14,676 nucleotides of DNA from Deltaproteobacteria bacterium (GTDB lineage Bacteria; Myxococcota; Polyangia; Polyangiales; B10-G4), in contig JAFDCW010000108.1 of the NCBI GenBank assembly GCA_019312705.1, positions 1 through 14,676 on the forward strand, given 5' to 3'. Shown piece by piece: positions 13,685 to 14,676 of this stretch. The notes under the pieces were generated by a model. The model worked only from the letters and a program-made list of their open reading frames with translations. It was not told the DNA's origin and did no database searches. The number at the start of each line of letters is the position of its first letter. Positions within the stretch are counted from its first letter, which is position 1. A program made the position numbers and the translations under genes.

Positions 13685-14676
13685 ATGGCGCGTTTCGAAA
13701 GGCTCGTACTCGTGGGCGTAGTTGTCTCGGTACTGGGCGGATGTGGTGGGGCACCGAGTCGAGCCGGTGACGACGCGACCAACGAGCCCGACCGACGTCC
13801 CGAGCTCGGCCCGCTGCACGTCGACGCAGACGCCCATGACTTCTCGAGGAATCCGGTCGTCCTCGACCAAATCGTCCGTAGCCGTTACGCCTACTTTCGT
13901 TTCGTGGCGATACCGTGGAGTCAGGCGACCTGTGACGCGTTCGCGTCCGCGTTGAACCGGTTCCCTGCGGTCAACCTCCATGGGGACCCCCACGTCGAAC
14001 AGTACACCGTCGTCGCCGACGCGTTCGGTCTCGACGACTTCGATCGCGCCACCACCGGCCCGGCCGTCATCGACCTCTCACGCTTCGCGGGGTCCCTCTT
14101 CTTGACGTCGGAGCTGAAGGGCTGGGGCGATGGAGACGAAGTCGTAGAGTCGTTCCTCGATGCATATCTCGAGGCGGTCGATGACCCCGACCTGATCGAG
14201 GCACAACCGTCCTTCGTCGACCGAATGCGCGTGGACCGAGGAAGGACGCACGCTGAATTTCTCGTCTGGGCCGACTCTCTGATGGAGGAGCTCAGCCCGG
14301 AAGATGGCGAGGCCGTCGAGGTCGCCCTCGCGCAGTTCGGGTCGAGCATGGCCGACCAGGACGAATCCTATCGCGAAGGCTTCTTCGCTCCAGTCAGCTA
14401 CGGGGCGCTGCACCTCGGCGTGGGCAGCGGCCTCGTGGACAAGTTCTTGGTTCGAGTCGCCGGACCGACCGATGAGCCGAATGACGACGTCGTGATCGAG
14501 TTCAAGGAGATACAACCGGAACAGCCCACGTGCGTCAGCCGAGAGGCGTCAGGGCTGATGCTCCGGCCCGTGATCGGAAGCGCCCGCCTCGGCCGCCGCC
14601 ACAGTGACGTCCTCGGGTTCATACCGATCATCCCCGAGAGCGACTACGACGGAAGGCCCTTCTGGGGTCGATCTTG
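13685..14676 (+). CDS. DUF2252 family lipoprotein (3' truncated by the window end)
   Basis: An ORF from the ATG at 13685 stays open to the window end (330 full codons). The N-terminus MARFERLVLVGVVVSVLGGC is a good lipoprotein signal, with Cys20 in an LGGC lipobox followed by GGAPS. The body resembles DUF2252, a protein-kinase-like fold family: YAYFRFVAIPW, then NLHGDPHVEQY (His99, Asp101, His103; family pattern GDxHxxNFG), LDDFDRATTGPAVIDLSRFAGSL (Asp118, Asp120; family pattern NDFDE...GP...DLxRL), and later IEFKEIQPEQP with Lys274. These correspond to the HGD- and DFD-like loops of kinase-like enzymes. No substrate is known for the family. The usual Asn-Phe-Gly after the HGD loop is replaced by Glu-Gln-Tyr, so activity is uncertain. 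A lipidated, exported member lacks easy access to cytoplasmic ATP, which is unusual for a kinase-like fold. Confidence 0.75.
   Translation, partial: MARFERLVLVGVVVSVLGGCGGAPSRAGDDATNEPDRRPELGPLHVDADAHDFSRNPVVLDQIVRSRYAYFRFVAIPWSQATCDAFASALNRFPAVNLHGDPHVEQYTVVADAFGLDDFDRATTGPAVIDLSRFAGSLFLTSELKGWGDGDEVVESFLDAYLEAVDDPDLIEAQPSFVDRMRVDRGRTHAEFLVWADSLMEELSPEDGEAVEVALAQFGSSMADQDESYREGFFAPVSYGALHLGVGSGLVDKFLVRVAGPTDEPNDDVVIEFKEIQPEQPTCVSREASGLMLRPVIGSARLGRRHSDVLGFIPIIPESDYDGRPFWGRS

Overview
The window looks like chromosomal DNA of a myxobacterium-type bacterium (Myxococcota, perhaps Polyangiales/Sandaracinaceae). This is inferred from very high GC, strong G/C third-position bias, and family content: DUF3857/transglutaminase giants, an AgmX/PglI C-terminal domain protein, an FHA protein with a helical N-terminal domain, and a HEAT-repeat lipoprotein. 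No rRNA, tRNA, CRISPR array, integrase or transposase gene was found.

Layout. (1) 1-3918, plus strand: the tail of one DUF3857-type gene, overlapping by 4 bases a 1265-codon exported protein (TPR, beta domain, DUF3857, transglutaminase-like). The latter seems to have lost its catalytic Cys and Asp. (2) 3919-5137: a 1.2-kb gap between convergent genes. It holds a nested inverted-repeat island, 3937-5081, ordered A-B-core-B'-A'. The outer arms are 145 bp and about 90% identical. One arm is also a 150-bp unit with perfect 24-bp terminal inverted repeats. The core carries one or two small candidate ORFs on the minus strand, one with a very good ribosome binding site. (3) 5138-7587, minus strand: a HEAT-repeat lipoprotein gene followed by an FHA gene that is split by an apparent 1-base frameshift. 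(4) 7588-7770: a divergent promoter region. (5) 7771-14676, plus strand: ftsK (TTG start), an AgmX/PglI-domain exported protein, bioA, an arginase/agmatinase-family gene, and the 5' part of a DUF2252 lipoprotein that runs off the window.

How the genes fit together. ftsK encodes the septal DNA translocase, and the AgmX-domain gene 36 bases downstream is probably co-transcribed. bioA catalyses the amination step of biotin synthesis but has no other bio gene beside it. The arginase-family enzyme follows with a 52-base gap, so these plus-strand genes may form a loose operon without an obvious shared pathway.

The least explained part is the palindromic island at 3937-5081 with its small ORFs. It resembles a non-autonomous mobile element or a repeat family specific to this lineage. 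The kinase-like DUF2252 lipoprotein and the pseudo-transglutaminase are also worth following up.
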